Shown here: piece by piece, positions 53,602-62,270 of the stretch
Position numbering within the stretch: the first letter of the stretch is position 1
Layout: each line of letters begins with the position of its first letter
Source: Segatella hominis
GTDB lineage: Bacteria; Bacteroidota; Bacteroidia; Bacteroidales; Bacteroidaceae
Assembly: GCF_019249725.2 (NCBI RefSeq)
Contig: NZ_CP137559.1
Location: 2,129,501 to 2,193,500 of the forward strand
Direction of reading: 5' to 3'
Length of the DNA: 64,000 nt
Notes under the pieces: generated by a model
Told to the model about the DNA's origin: nothing
Database searches by the model: none
Seen by the model: only the letters and a program-made list of their open reading frames with translations
Program-made: the position numbers and the translations under genes

Positions 53602-54564
53602 ATGAAACCATTAAAATTTCAACCGCTATTAAAATCCACCATCTGGGGTGGCAGTAAGATTATCGCTTTCAAACATCTCGACGTAAAGCAGGAGAAGGTG
53701 GGAGAAAGTTGGGAAATCTCTGGAGTACCAGGCAATGAAAGCATCGTAGCTGATGGCGAGATGCAGGGCAAGAGCCTCAATGAGGTAGTGAAAGAACTCA
53801 AGGGAAGTTTCCTTGGGGAGGAGAACTACAAGCGTTTCGGAAATGAATTTCCATTGCTCATCAAGTTTATTGACGCCAACAGCGACCTCTCTATCCAGGT
53901 GCATCCTAATGATGAGATTGCCCATAGGCAGGGCAAGGAGCGTGGCAAGACCGAGATGTGGTATGCGCTGCCAAGCGAACCGGATGCCAAGCTCTACAAC
54001 GGCTTGAAGATGCAGATTACACCGGAGCAGTACAAGGAGATGGTGGAAAATGATACCATCACGGATGCACTGGCTCAGTATGACGTGAAGGAAGGCGACT
54101 GCTTCTTTATTCCTGCAGGCAGAATTCATGCCATCGGCACCGGTTGTTTCGTGGCTGAAATCCAGCAGACCAGCGATGTGACCTACCGCATCTACGACTT
54201 CAAGCGCAAGGACAAGGACGGCAACTATCGCCAGCTCCACACCAAGGAAGCATCTGAGTGCATCGACTATACCGTGCTGCCAGACTATCGCCAGCACTAT
54301 ACACCGAAGAAGAACGAGGGTGTAGGCATGGTAGAGTGTCCATACTTCACCACAGCCGTTTATGATCTCGATGAGCCTATGACGCTCGACTATTCCGAAC
54401 TGGACAGTTTCGTGATTCTGATTGGTCTGAAGGGCAAGGCTAAGATAACCGACAACGAGGGTAATGAGATTACGCTCCAGGGCGGTGAAAGTATTGTAGT
54501 TCCTGCCTCTACCCAGACATTGAAGGTAGAAGGAACACTGAAGTTCCTGGAGACATACGTATAG
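53602..54564 (+). CDS. manA: class I mannose-6-phosphate isomerase
   Basis: The 320-aa product interconverts mannose 6-phosphate and fructose 6-phosphate for mannan use and GDP-mannose supply. The cupin metal ligands are visible: Gln/His in LSIQVHPNDEIAHRQG, Glu in KTEMWYALP and His in FFIPAGRIHAIGTGC. The catalytic Arg region is QQTSDVTYRIYDFKRKD. It is the short Bacteroidota/Firmicutes form. It is a single gene on the plus strand, followed by a dense GGTAAAA repeat. Confidence 0.93.
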   Translation: MKPLKFQPLLKSTIWGGSKIIAFKHLDVKQEKVGESWEISGVPGNESIVADGEMQGKSLNEVVKELKGSFLGEENYKRFGNEFPLLIKFIDANSDLSIQVHPNDEIAHRQGKERGKTEMWYALPSEPDAKLYNGLKMQITPEQYKEMVENDTITDALAQYDVKEGDCFFIPAGRIHAIGTGCFVAEIQQTSDVTYRIYDFKRKDKDGNYRQLHTKEASECIDYTVLPDYRQHYTPKKNEGVGMVECPYFTTAVYDLDEPMTLDYSELDSFVILIGLKGKAKITDNEGNEITLQGGESIVVPASTQTLKVEGTLKFLETYV

Positions 54565-54565
54565 T

Positions 54566-54705
54566 TTAAAGGTAAAAAAGTAAAAAGGTAAAAGGGTAAA
54601 AAGTAAAAAAGGTAAAAAGGAAGCAGGCAGATGACATCCCGCCAGGCTCCTTTTACCCTTTTACCCTTTTACTTTTTTACCTTTTTACCTTTAAAAATCC
54701 TTTTT
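54566..54705. repeat. GGTAAAA-type heptad repeats in inverted orientation (manA-DUF4435 gap)
   Basis: GGTAAAA/AGTAAAA units fill 54568-54620 and their complements fill 54651-54705, around the small inverted core AGCAGGCAG/GCCAGGCTCC. The element lies between convergent genes and could act as a bidirectional terminator. It belongs to the same family as 33626-33815. Confidence 0.75.
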
Positions 54706-55702
54706 ACCTTTTCAAATACTCCTCGATATCCGCCTGTATCTTCTGGAATTCCGGAGAAAACTGGTAGAAGGTATTCTTCTTCATCATCATTTTTACCTTG
54801 CCCAGACTATTCTCATAGCATGCCATTTCGGTGCGAGCCTGCTCGGAATGGATGGCACGGTCACGGATTTCATTCTCGCGGTCGTTGCGCAGGGCATCAC
54901 ATACACTCTGCACGATAGGACTCACCACCAGGTCGAAGAGATGATGACCCTGTATATATAAATAGGTATTGGTCTCAGTTACCCCGAGGTTGCGAAGATA
55001 AGTTTCCATTTCGGGAAGGTAGGTCTTGTGCTTCGGGAAATGACGCTCCAGTTGGAAGAGCTTTGCCCTCACCTTCTTGGCGAGATAGTCTATCGCCCAT
55101 TGAGGGTCTCTGATTCGTACGGATGGCAGCACAATCACCTTGTCAAACTCAGCCATATCCAAATGCATCGACATCTTGCGAAAACGGATGTAGAAAAGCA
55201 TGTGCCAAACGAAGAGGGGCCATATCGTACGGGAATAAGCTTCCAGGAAATGCTCGAAGTCGAAGATGCGATGGTCGTTGAGCGTCACCATCACGCAGGT
55301 TTCGTGCAGTCCCTTGGCATAGCACTGGTAGTTTTCAATGGCATAGGCATAGGTATGGAAGATGTATGGATTTTCGAGCATCATCTGCGAAGCCTCGGTA
55401 GTGCCCTGTCGGAGATAATCGTAGTCGGCATCCACGCAGGCTATCATATCCTTGCCCACTCCCTTGAGCATGCTCGATACCGCAGCCTTCTTGCCACGGT
55501 CCAGATGCTGGTTGCGTGAAGGCAGCATGATGTCGAAATAGCGGGTTTCATCCTCAAACTTACCAAGTACAGACCGCCAGAAGAATACGTCATCATAGCT
55601 CTCGACGTAAGCCACTATCTTACGTCTCGCCTTCTTCGAGGTCATCCTGTTGGCAGCCTCGAAGTATAGGGAATTGATATTATCGGTTAAACGTTTAGCC
55701 AT
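54704..55702 (-). CDS. DUF4435 protein, AriB-like Toprim nuclease candidate
   Basis: The 332-aa product belongs to DUF4435. An N-terminal Toprim-like pattern has the glutamate in IVAYVESYDDVFFWRSVLG (about 32) and the DxD pair in MIACVDADYDYLRQG (about 90). A helical C-terminal half follows (DMAEFDKVIVLPSVRI ... YIQGHHLFDLVVSPIVQSV). It is 30 bp downstream of an ABC-type ATPase gene on the same strand. In PARIS anti-phage systems the DUF4435 protein (AriB) is the nuclease released by the ATPase AriA. The pair could also be a resident Bacteroidales housekeeping pair. Defence function is inferred from domain pairing. Confidence 0.65.
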   Translation of the reverse strand: MAKRLTDNINSLYFEAANRMTSKKARRKIVAYVESYDDVFFWRSVLGKFEDETRYFDIMLPSRNQHLDRGKKAAVSSMLKGVGKDMIACVDADYDYLRQGTTEASQMMLENPYIFHTYAYAIENYQCYAKGLHETCVMVTLNDHRIFDFEHFLEAYSRTIWPLFVWHMLFYIRFRKMSMHLDMAEFDKVIVLPSVRIRDPQWAIDYLAKKVRAKLFQLERHFPKHKTYLPEMETYLRNLGVTETNTYLYIQGHHLFDLVVSPIVQSVCDALRNDRENEIRDRAIHSEQARTEMACYENSLGKVKMMMKKNTFYQFSPEFQKIQADIEEYLKR

Positions 55703-55732
55703 AATTTAAGTGAAGAGTGATGAGTGAAGAAT

Positions 55733-56551
55733 TCACTTGATGGTGATATCATTCACTTCGGTGACTTTATCCGTCCATCCATCCATGACCACGGCAGGAC
55801 TGTGGGTAGTCATGATGATTTGGATGTTTGGGTTCAGTTGGAGCACCAGTCCGATGAGCTGCTTCTGCCATTCGAAGTGGAGACTGATCTCAGGCTCGTC
55901 CATGAAGAGCACGTAAGGCAGGTTGTCCTCCACCAGCACGGTGAGGAGGATGGCAAGTATCTGCTTTTCGCCGGCAGAGAGCTGGTAAGGCATGAGCTGT
56001 TCGCCTATCTGATCGAAGCGGATCTCGTTGGCTGTGCGCACGATGGTCTTGCCCGTATCCTTGAAGAGACTGTCCACTATATCCTGGAACATCCTCTTCG
56101 GTTCACTCAGTTTCTGTGCCTTGGCGGCTGCATCAGAATCACCACTCTGCAGCACGGCGATGATGCGATTGCCGATGTTCACCTGATAGTCGAGATACTT
56201 GCGCTGCAATTGGAACAGTTGCCAGTCGAGCTCGGTGACCAGCGTGAGGTCTATCTTGTTGAGCATCTCGGCATTCATCAGCGGCCTATCCACCGAGCGA
56301 ATCACATCGTAGCGTATCCACTTGGCTTCCTCAGGCTCCACCTTGAGATGCACCCCCTTGATCATGTGGCTCGGGAATTCCCCACCGGCAGCGAGGCCCT
56401 TCACCACCTTATTTAATATAGTACTCTTGCCCACGCCGTTTACACCACTCAGGATATTGACACGGCGGTCGAGGTTCCAAAGAATATGTTTGGTACCACT
56501 CCAAAGAGAGTCTATCTCAATCTGTTTGATATAATCAGCGTATTTCTGCAT
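55733..56551 (-). CDS. compact ABC/AAA-type ATPase, AriA-like
   Basis: The 272-aa product has a complete ABC-type ATP site: Walker A ILSGVNGVGKSTILNKV at about 33, signature PYQLSAGEKQILAI at about 190, Walker B YVLFMDEPEISLHFEWQ at about 215, and switch His in IIMTTHSPAVVMDG. It lacks transmembrane segments and resembles OLD/AAA_15-type ATPases. It is shorter than P4-type AriA, with a small central insert of about 90 residues. It leads a two-gene unit with the DUF4435 gene. Probable role: sensing part of a PARIS-like pair; alternative: DNA repair or housekeeping ATPase. Confidence 0.7.
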   Translation of the reverse strand: MQKYADYIKQIEIDSLWSGTKHILWNLDRRVNILSGVNGVGKSTILNKVVKGLAAGGEFPSHMIKGVHLKVEPEEAKWIRYDVIRSVDRPLMNAEMLNKIDLTLVTELDWQLFQLQRKYLDYQVNIGNRIIAVLQSGDSDAAAKAQKLSEPKRMFQDIVDSLFKDTGKTIVRTANEIRFDQIGEQLMPYQLSAGEKQILAILLTVLVEDNLPYVLFMDEPEISLHFEWQKQLIGLVLQLNPNIQIIMTTHSPAVVMDGWTDKVTEVNDITIK

Positions 56552-56612
56552 AAGAATATCTCCTATTTTTAAATTTTCTACCGCAAATATAGCAAAATTC
56601 CTTGAAAATTAG

Positions 56613-56620
56613 TACCTTTG
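56613..56620 (+). promoter_or_regulatory. -7 box of the EamA transporter gene
   Basis: TACCTTTG lies 50 bp upstream of the start. A clear -33 TTTG at the right spacing is missing. Confidence 0.5.
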
Positions 56621-56670
56621 CACCCGATTTTAACGATAAATATCGACTAATTTAATATAAATAAAGAAAA

Positions 56671-57615
56671 ATGGATAACAAACGACCTCTCATCGCCCAC
56701 CTGTGTCTTTTCTGCTCCGGTGCATTCTGGGGATTGATGGCTCCCGTAGGCAAGGATGCCATGCTCCACGGCATCGACGGCATCGACCTCGTGAGCTTCC
56801 GTGTATTGGGCGGTGCCATTCTCTTCTGGCTCGCTTCTCTCTTCACCAAGAAGGAGCACGTACCGGTAAAAGATATCTTCATGTTTGCTGCAGCAGGACT
56901 TTTCGCCCTCGTTTTCAACCAGTGTTCCTATACCATCGGACTGAATATGACCTCTCCGAGCAACTCCAGCATCATGACTACTTCAATGCCTATCTTTGCG
57001 ATGATTCTCTCCTTCTTCATCCTGAAGGAACCTATCACCTGGAAGAAAGCGCTCGGTGTGCTGATGGGCTGTGCGGGTGCCTGCATCATCATCCTGACAA
57101 GTGCCACGGCGGGCAATGCGAAGGTGGGCAACATCTGGGGCGATCTGCTCTGTATGTCGGCTCAGCTCTCTTTTGCGCTCTACCTCTCGCTCTTCAAGAA
57201 TCTACTGTCGAAGTATTCCCTCTTCACCATCAACAAGTGGATGTTTCTCTGGGCCACGCTCTTCATCTGGCCATTCACCATCGGTCATGTATCAGCCATT
57301 CCATTCGCTGAAGTTCCGATGAGCACTTGGTGGGAGACGGGCTATGTGATATTCTTTGGCACCTTCGTGGCCTACATCTGCATGATGATCGGACAGAAAA
57401 CGCTGCGCCCTACCGTGGTGAGTGTATATAATTATGTGCAGCCTTTGGTATCGGTGAGCGTGAGTGTCATCGTGGGTCTCGCCGTGTTCAAGGGTATGCA
57501 GGCAATAGCAGCCCTGCTCGTTTTCTCGGGTGTATGGCTCGTAGTGAAGAGCAAGTCTAAGCATGATATCGACCGTCACGACCACAGTCTCGCTTTCGAA
57601 AAGAGACATGCGTAA
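56671..57615 (+). CDS. EamA/DMT-family exporter
   Basis: The 314-aa inner membrane protein has ten hydrophobic helices in two repeated EamA halves (about 8-145 and 158-300). Typical features are the PSNSSIMTTSMPIFAMILSF stretch at the end of the first half and the second-half counterpart RPTVVSVYNYVQPLVSVSVS. Family members export amino acids or other metabolites; the substrate cannot be told. It is divergent from the ATPase/DUF4435 pair and ends 50 bp before a bidirectional terminator. Confidence 0.85.
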   Translation: MDNKRPLIAHLCLFCSGAFWGLMAPVGKDAMLHGIDGIDLVSFRVLGGAILFWLASLFTKKEHVPVKDIFMFAAAGLFALVFNQCSYTIGLNMTSPSNSSIMTTSMPIFAMILSFFILKEPITWKKALGVLMGCAGACIIILTSATAGNAKVGNIWGDLLCMSAQLSFALYLSLFKNLLSKYSLFTINKWMFLWATLFIWPFTIGHVSAIPFAEVPMSTWWETGYVIFFGTFVAYICMMIGQKTLRPTVVSVYNYVQPLVSVSVSVIVGLAVFKGMQAIAALLVFSGVWLVVKSKSKHDIDRHDHSLAFEKRHA

Positions 57616-57665
57616 ATGATGGAAAGCTTAAATGATTTAAGGCTTTAATGTCAATTTATAAACAG

Positions 57666-57703
57666 AAACTGTCCCCATCTGAGATAACAGATGAGGACAG
57701 TTT
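57666..57703. terminator. bidirectional terminator between convergent genes
   Basis: AAACTGTCCCCATCTG (57666-57681) pairs perfectly, apart from one mismatch, with CAGATGAGGACAGTTT (57688-57703) across a 6-nt loop. A T-rich stretch follows on each strand. A near copy occurs at 62061-62102. Confidence 0.88.
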
Positions 57704-57724
57704 TGTTTTATAAGGAAAAGAATA

Positions 57725-59305
57725 TCAGCAACCGAAGTAAACCATCAGTCCGCCCAATACGATATACAACAGGGCGTATGGAATAGCCGAACGGAGAATC
57801 TCTCCATCCTTTCCCTCCATATCGCAGGCTGCAGTAGCGATGGCGATGCTCTGCGGACTGATCATCTTGCCACCCGTAGCTCCCGTGGTATTGGCGGCAA
57901 CCAGCCAGTTCTCCTGACCGCCCTCCATACCGAAGAATGTACTCTGTCCCGTCATGCCCAACTGGTTGGCAACATGAGCCTGGAGCTTGGCAAAGAGAAT
58001 ATTCGAAGAGGTATCAGAACCCGTTACGAAAGTTCCGATGGCACCAATCATCGGAGCAAACAAAGGATAGAAATCACCCGTCACAGCTACCAATCCAGAG
58101 GCGATGGAAGTAATCATTCCCGAATAGTTCATCACGCTCGCCAGGGCTATCAGCGAACAAATGGTCACCACCGTCTTGCGCAGATTCACCGTAGTACGGG
58201 CAAGAATCACCATCAGTCTCTTGAGGCTCAACCCTTGTATCAATCCACCGATCGTAGCACCCAGGAAGAGCATCAAGCCCGCATTGGAAATCCAGCCAAA
58301 CTTAAAGGTGCTGCCGAGCACAGGCAGATGAACCGCACTTACCAGATGACTCTTGAGGAAAGCATTGACCGGAGGACAGAGCGCTCCGGAAACCAGGATG
58401 AATATCAATATAAAGAGGTAAACACTCCATGCCTTCAGGCTCTCGCTGAGAGTGAAGGTTTCCTTATCCTGCACCTTGCTCTTTCTGGCAAACACCTTGG
58501 CGTATGCGATGATGGCAATAATGGCAGCCAACGAACCGATGATGGCTGGAGTCTCCGAACCGAGATAATAGCCGCATACAAACTGCACTACCACGGAAAT
58601 TCCGCCCACCAAAAGGGCGATGATGAGATTCTTGATAAGATTGTGCTTATCGGTAAGCGTCAGGATGATGAAAGGCAGGATGATAAAGAGAGGTGCCAGC
58701 TGGATAATGGCGAAGGCCGAAGTCTCGCAAATCTGTGCTGCCGAAGCCGATCCGCTTTCAGCCACCTCATTGCAGAGCGTAGTAACCGGTACGCCCACGG
58801 CACCAAATCCCGTAGCCACGGTATTACCGATCAAGGACACCAGAGCCGAGAACATCGGTTTGAATCCGAGTCCGATGAGGATGGCAGCAGGTATCGCCAC
58901 CGCTGTTCCGAAACCCGCCATACCTTCGAGCAGTCCGCCGAAGCCCCATACGAGGAGCAGTACGAGCAGTCCCTTATCATCGGTAATCGACGTAAACTGT
59001 TTCTTGATTACCTCAATCTGCTTGCTTTCCACAAGGATATTATAGCTATAAATAGCCATCAGGATGATGATGAGAATCGGGAACACCGCCTTCAGGATGC
59101 CTTCCACCACCGCCCATCCCGTCAGGGCGATAACGCTATCCTCCGCATGTTCCGGAGCTATCATGCCCAGCGGCGAAGCTGCGAAGAGAGCAAGCAACAT
59201 GGTAACCACGAGCGTCAGCAAGGCGCTCTTATGACCTGCCATCTTGAAGCCGAGCATCAGGATGAACAGCAACACGATGGGAATAATAGAAACTATTGAT
59301 GCCAT
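57725..59305 (-). CDS. lctP: L-lactate permease (LctP family)
   Basis: The 526-aa inner membrane protein takes up lactate (and glycolate). About twelve hydrophobic helices are present. Signatures include GFGGLLEGMAGFGTAVAIPA near 117 and GSDTSSNILFAKLQ near 425, both characteristic of the LctP family. The start MASIVSIIPIVLLFILMLGF at 59305 is chosen because the longer frame upstream lacks membrane features and overlaps the divergent sigma factor gene. A -7 box lies about 55 bp upstream. Confidence 0.88.
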   Translation of the reverse strand: MASIVSIIPIVLLFILMLGFKMAGHKSALLTLVVTMLLALFAASPLGMIAPEHAEDSVIALTGWAVVEGILKAVFPILIIILMAIYSYNILVESKQIEVIKKQFTSITDDKGLLVLLLVWGFGGLLEGMAGFGTAVAIPAAILIGLGFKPMFSALVSLIGNTVATGFGAVGVPVTTLCNEVAESGSASAAQICETSAFAIIQLAPLFIILPFIILTLTDKHNLIKNLIIALLVGGISVVVQFVCGYYLGSETPAIIGSLAAIIAIIAYAKVFARKSKVQDKETFTLSESLKAWSVYLFILIFILVSGALCPPVNAFLKSHLVSAVHLPVLGSTFKFGWISNAGLMLFLGATIGGLIQGLSLKRLMVILARTTVNLRKTVVTICSLIALASVMNYSGMITSIASGLVAVTGDFYPLFAPMIGAIGTFVTGSDTSSNILFAKLQAHVANQLGMTGQSTFFGMEGGQENWLVAANTTGATGGKMISPQSIAIATAACDMEGKDGEILRSAIPYALLYIVLGGLMVYFGC

Positions 59306-59357
59306 AAACCATTCAGTTTTTAATGTTTTCGATTGTAAGATTTTATATGTATGCCTG

Positions 59358-59365
59358 CAAAAATA
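59358..59365 (-). promoter_or_regulatory. putative -7 box of lctP
   Basis: TATTTTTG on the minus strand lies about 55 bp upstream of the lctP start. No clear -33 box. Confidence 0.45.
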
Positions 59366-59459
59366 ACATTTTTCTTTGAAAAAAGAAAGCATTTTTTGAA
59401 AAAATCTTTTATAAGATGTCCGATTTTTCAATTTCATACGTCTATAGAATGTAAAGGTT

Positions 59460-59960
59460 ATGAGAACAGAAGAATTCAACCATATCATCCTACCGATGCG
59501 CAGCAACTTGAAAGCGTATGCACTAAGGTTGACTGAGAGTGACGACAATGCCGAAGACCTCGTGCAGGAAGTCATGCTCAGGCTGTGGGACATGCACCAG
59601 AACATCAAGGCAGAAGATAACCTCAAGGCGCTCGCCATTACCATCATGCGCAACAAGTTTTATGACCAGTGCCGACATGAGGAGCGGAACTTCACCACAG
59701 ACAAGGTGATGGATGTACCCATAGAAGACCGGCGGGCAGAGCAACGGGACGAGGTAAACCTCATCAAGCAGATAGTGGCACAGCTCCCGCCCTTACAGCA
59801 GCAGATATTCCGCCTAAAGGAGATAGAAGGCTATACTGCCGATGAAATCATGCAGATAACGGGATGTACTGCCGATAATCTCCGAAAGAATCTCTCCAGA
59901 GCCCGACTCAAAATCAGAGAGACCTATATGAATATCGTGAAACAGAACAGAACAAAATAA
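59460..59960 (+). CDS. ECF-type RNA polymerase sigma factor
   Basis: The 166-aa product has sigma-70 region 2 (MRSNLKAYALRLTESDDNAE DLVQEVMLRLW at about 13-45) and region 4 (LPPLQQQIFRLKEIEGYTAD ... CTADNLRKNLSRARLKIRET at about 105-155), with no regions 1 or 3, as in extracytoplasmic-function sigma factors. The next gene, 16 bp downstream, has one membrane segment and probably encodes its anti-sigma factor; two exported proteins follow. It probably controls this set and others in response to an envelope signal. The signal is unknown. Confidence 0.9.
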   Translation: MRTEEFNHIILPMRSNLKAYALRLTESDDNAEDLVQEVMLRLWDMHQNIKAEDNLKALAITIMRNKFYDQCRHEERNFTTDKVMDVPIEDRRAEQRDEVNLIKQIVAQLPPLQQQIFRLKEIEGYTADEIMQITGCTADNLRKNLSRARLKIRETYMNIVKQNRTK

Positions 59961-59976
59961 AGAAGGAGGAAAGAAG

Positions 59977-60570
59977 ATGAACGATAAAATAAAAAGAATC
60001 GATGAATTCAAGGGTATCAATGAATTCAAGACAATACAGGACTTGCTCGACAAGTATATGGATGGTGCCACATCCAATGAGGAAGAGGCAACGCTCAGAA
60101 AATATTTCGAAGAGCATGGCAATGATATTCCTGAAGAATGGGAATCCTATCGCGCCCTTTTCTGCTATATCGGATTCGAACAGATGAATCTTTCTCAAAT
60201 TCTAAAAGAAGAAGAAAAGAAGGAAATAGCAAAGGAGGATATTCTAGAAGATGAAGAAAAGAATATCCCAAAGAAAGAAAGAAAGGAAGAGGAAACTTCT
60301 CCAAATAAGGAAACTTTTACAAAGAAGGAAGCTTCTCGCAGCAGATGGCTCAAATATTTCGGCACATCTGTGGCAGCAGCCGCTATCATCGCATTTCTGA
60401 TTGTGGGCATCCAGAAGATAGCCCAGCCTCAGCCTGAATGTTATGCGGTTATCGATGGAAAGGTTTATACCGACCAGGAGTTCGTTCATAACGAAGCCCT
60501 GGATGCCCTGGAAGATGTTTCGGCAGATTCCGAAGATCCATTCAGTGCCCTGAATATGATGAAACAATAA
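59977..60570 (+). CDS. probable anti-sigma factor, single-pass membrane protein
   Basis: The 197-aa product has a soluble N-terminal region of about 70 residues (LLDKYMDGATSNEEEATLRK, a common Bacteroidota anti-sigma-type start). A strongly charged Lys/Glu stretch follows (about 75-125), then one transmembrane helix (FGTSVAAAAIIAFLIVGIQK at about 137-155) and a short periplasmic end. The role is inferred from the topology and from lying 16 bp after the ECF sigma gene. The periplasmic part is only about 40 residues, so it may respond to a partner rather than bind ligands itself. Confidence 0.65.
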   Translation: MNDKIKRIDEFKGINEFKTIQDLLDKYMDGATSNEEEATLRKYFEEHGNDIPEEWESYRALFCYIGFEQMNLSQILKEEEKKEIAKEDILEDEEKNIPKKERKEEETSPNKETFTKKEASRSRWLKYFGTSVAAAAIIAFLIVGIQKIAQPQPECYAVIDGKVYTDQEFVHNEALDALEDVSADSEDPFSALNMMKQ

Positions 60571-60634
60571 ATTCATCTTTTAGATGAAACAATCAATCAA
60601 ACTATAGTATAATATATATAATAAGGTATAGAAT

Positions 60635-61081
60635 ATGAAACGATGCAACTTGATAAAACGCTTCTTCATCGGACTGCTTCTTATCGTGGTAGCCTCGATT
60701 TCGGCTAATGCCCAGGAGGGGCTGTACGTAAAAAGTATATTCCAACGCTTCGGACACGCCAAGGGATGCAAGATGGTTACGATGCAGAATACGCAACTCA
60801 AAGGTTACAAGCTCAGGATATACAAGAGCCTGGTATATAAGTACCATGCCACGGAAATAGCCCACTATCTGAAGTCCGACCGCAAGGCTGCGAAAAAAAT
60901 CAGAGAGGTGGTGGAGAATGGCAAGATGGTGAGCGGCTATTACATGATGGCACCCTTGAGTAATGGCGACAACCGCTTCATCCTCTTCAGTAACCCGAGT
61001 AAAAGCAAGGGAACCGTGATTTATATAGAAGGCAACCTGTCGCCCGAAGATATCATGAAACTCTGCTATTCCAGAAGATAG
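60635..61081 (+). CDS. small secreted protein, DUF6108-like
   Basis: The 148-aa product has a signal peptide (FFIGLLLIVVASISANAQ). The mature part carries a basic alpha/beta pattern (GHAKGCKMVTMQNTQLKGYK, then LKSDRKAAKKIREVVENG and a C-terminal TVIYIEGNLSPEDIMKLCYS). It resembles the DUF6108 family of Bacteroidales, of unknown function; the assignment is from memory of the pattern. It is third in the sigma factor gene set and is likely periplasmic. Confidence 0.6.
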   Translation: MKRCNLIKRFFIGLLLIVVASISANAQEGLYVKSIFQRFGHAKGCKMVTMQNTQLKGYKLRIYKSLVYKYHATEIAHYLKSDRKAAKKIREVVENGKMVSGYYMMAPLSNGDNRFILFSNPSKSKGTVIYIEGNLSPEDIMKLCYSRR

Positions 61082-61144
61082 AAGCAACATCTTCCTACAG
61101 GAATCCTCTCAATAAGAATAAGAAACAACATAAAATATAGTATT

Positions 61145-62038
61145 ATGAATATCAAAAACGTAATGATGATGGCTGCCATGATGCCAGCCTTCGCCCTTGC
61201 TGAAACCAACAGCAACTGTGCACCAGCCTCTGTAGAGGCTAACGACACCACAATCAGAGTGAACGACCAGAACATCGTCATCAAGCAGGATGGTGAACAG
61301 ACTTCTGTGAAGATATATAAGATGAACGGCAACGAGATGACCAAGATTTCCGAAACCCAATTCGTAGATGGTCAGGAAGTAGAAAAGGTATTTATCACCT
61401 CGCCTTTCATCCCTCAGACCTTGAGCAAGCGCAAGCGCAGTCTGGAGAGTCATTATCCAACCTTCTTCTTCGGCTGCAGCCAGTTGCCAGGCAGCAGGGG
61501 AAGCATGGGAGGCAACAACGAGATGCACAGTCGCGACTCCAAGTCGTGGGAATGGGGCATCACCCTCACCAGTCTCTGCTTCCGCCTTTCCTACGAAATG
61601 GCGCTCACCTCCTCTCTCTCCATCGGACAGGTGCACCACCATTTCAAGGAAAATTATGTATTAAGTACCGAAAACGGGGTATCGGCAATGACTCCAATAG
61701 AAGGCGAGACGCTGAAGAAAAGCTATATCAGCTACAATGTGCTCCGCCTGCCTATCATGCTGGAGTGGCAGAAGCGCATAGGATGCCATGATGCATTCCT
61801 GGCGTTAGGTCCATCGGTAGAATACCGCTGGCACGAGCATTCCCGCTACTTTATCGGAAAGCACAAGCATACCGAAACGGGCGATATCAACCTCAACCCT
61901 ATCGGCGTGAACCTCGAGGCCCGTGCCGGCTACTCAGGAGTGATGCTCTACGCCCGTGCCGGAATAACCCCGTTGCTCAACAAGACCAAGGCTCCCGAGT
62001 GCTACCCGATGACCATCGGCTTAGGATTTAGACTATAA
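61145..62038 (+). CDS. outer membrane beta-barrel-like protein
   Basis: The 297-aa product has a signal peptide (MMMAAMMPAFALAE). A short N-terminal beta region (TTIRVNDQNIVIKQDGEQTS) and a linker follow. About 170 residues with alternating aromatic and polar residues come next (WEWGITLTSLCFRLSYEMAL ... LRLPIMLEWQKRIG ... GYSGVMLYARAGITP), ending GLGFRL. The pattern fits a PorT/OmpX-like beta-barrel. It is last in the sigma factor set, so may be its target or part of an envelope sensing unit. Function unknown. Confidence 0.65.
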   Translation: MNIKNVMMMAAMMPAFALAETNSNCAPASVEANDTTIRVNDQNIVIKQDGEQTSVKIYKMNGNEMTKISETQFVDGQEVEKVFITSPFIPQTLSKRKRSLESHYPTFFFGCSQLPGSRGSMGGNNEMHSRDSKSWEWGITLTSLCFRLSYEMALTSSLSIGQVHHHFKENYVLSTENGVSAMTPIEGETLKKSYISYNVLRLPIMLEWQKRIGCHDAFLALGPSVEYRWHEHSRYFIGKHKHTETGDINLNPIGVNLEARAGYSGVMLYARAGITPLLNKTKAPECYPMTIGLGFRL

Positions 62039-62060
62039 TGTAGCAAAATATAACAGAAAC

Positions 62061-62102
62061 TGTCCCCATCTGATACCCCCTTTCAGATGAGGACATTTTT
62101 TT
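62061..62102 (+). terminator. rho-independent terminator after the outer membrane gene
   Basis: TGTCCCCATCTGA (62061-62073) pairs with TCAGATGAGGACA (62083-62095), with one mismatch and a 9-nt loop. It is followed by seven T residues. Confidence 0.9.
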
Positions 62103-62106
62103 GTTC

Positions 62107-62164
62107 GGCCAAATTAGGGAATTTAAAATGGCCAAATTAGGTAACAAAACACGGCCAAATTAGG
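62107..62164 (+). repeat. three direct repeats GGCCAAATTAGG with 23-bp period
   Basis: Identical 12-mers start at 62107, 62130 and 62153; each is followed by (G/T)AA. They lie about 75-130 bp upstream of the metY promoter, in the gap after the sigma factor gene set. Regular spacing of about two helical turns suggests a binding array for a regulator. Confidence 0.8.
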
Positions 62165-62239
62165 TAATTTTGCCCATTTTTCTACTAAAAAATGCCCGAA
62201 TACCACAAACATGGTAGCAGGAATACTACTCATGTGCGA

Positions 62240-62270
62240 TTTCTAAACTCAAAAAATCGTCGTACCTTTG
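62240..62270 (+). promoter_or_regulatory. promoter of metY
   Basis: TACCTTTG at 62263-62270 is a consensus -7 box. TTTC at 62240-62243, spaced 19 bp, is a one-base variant of the -33 box. Confidence 0.6.

Noticed and set aside
59306..59656. Long N-terminal extension of the lactate permease
   Set aside because: It overlaps the divergent sigma factor gene, shows no family similarity, and the hydrophobic start is at 59305.
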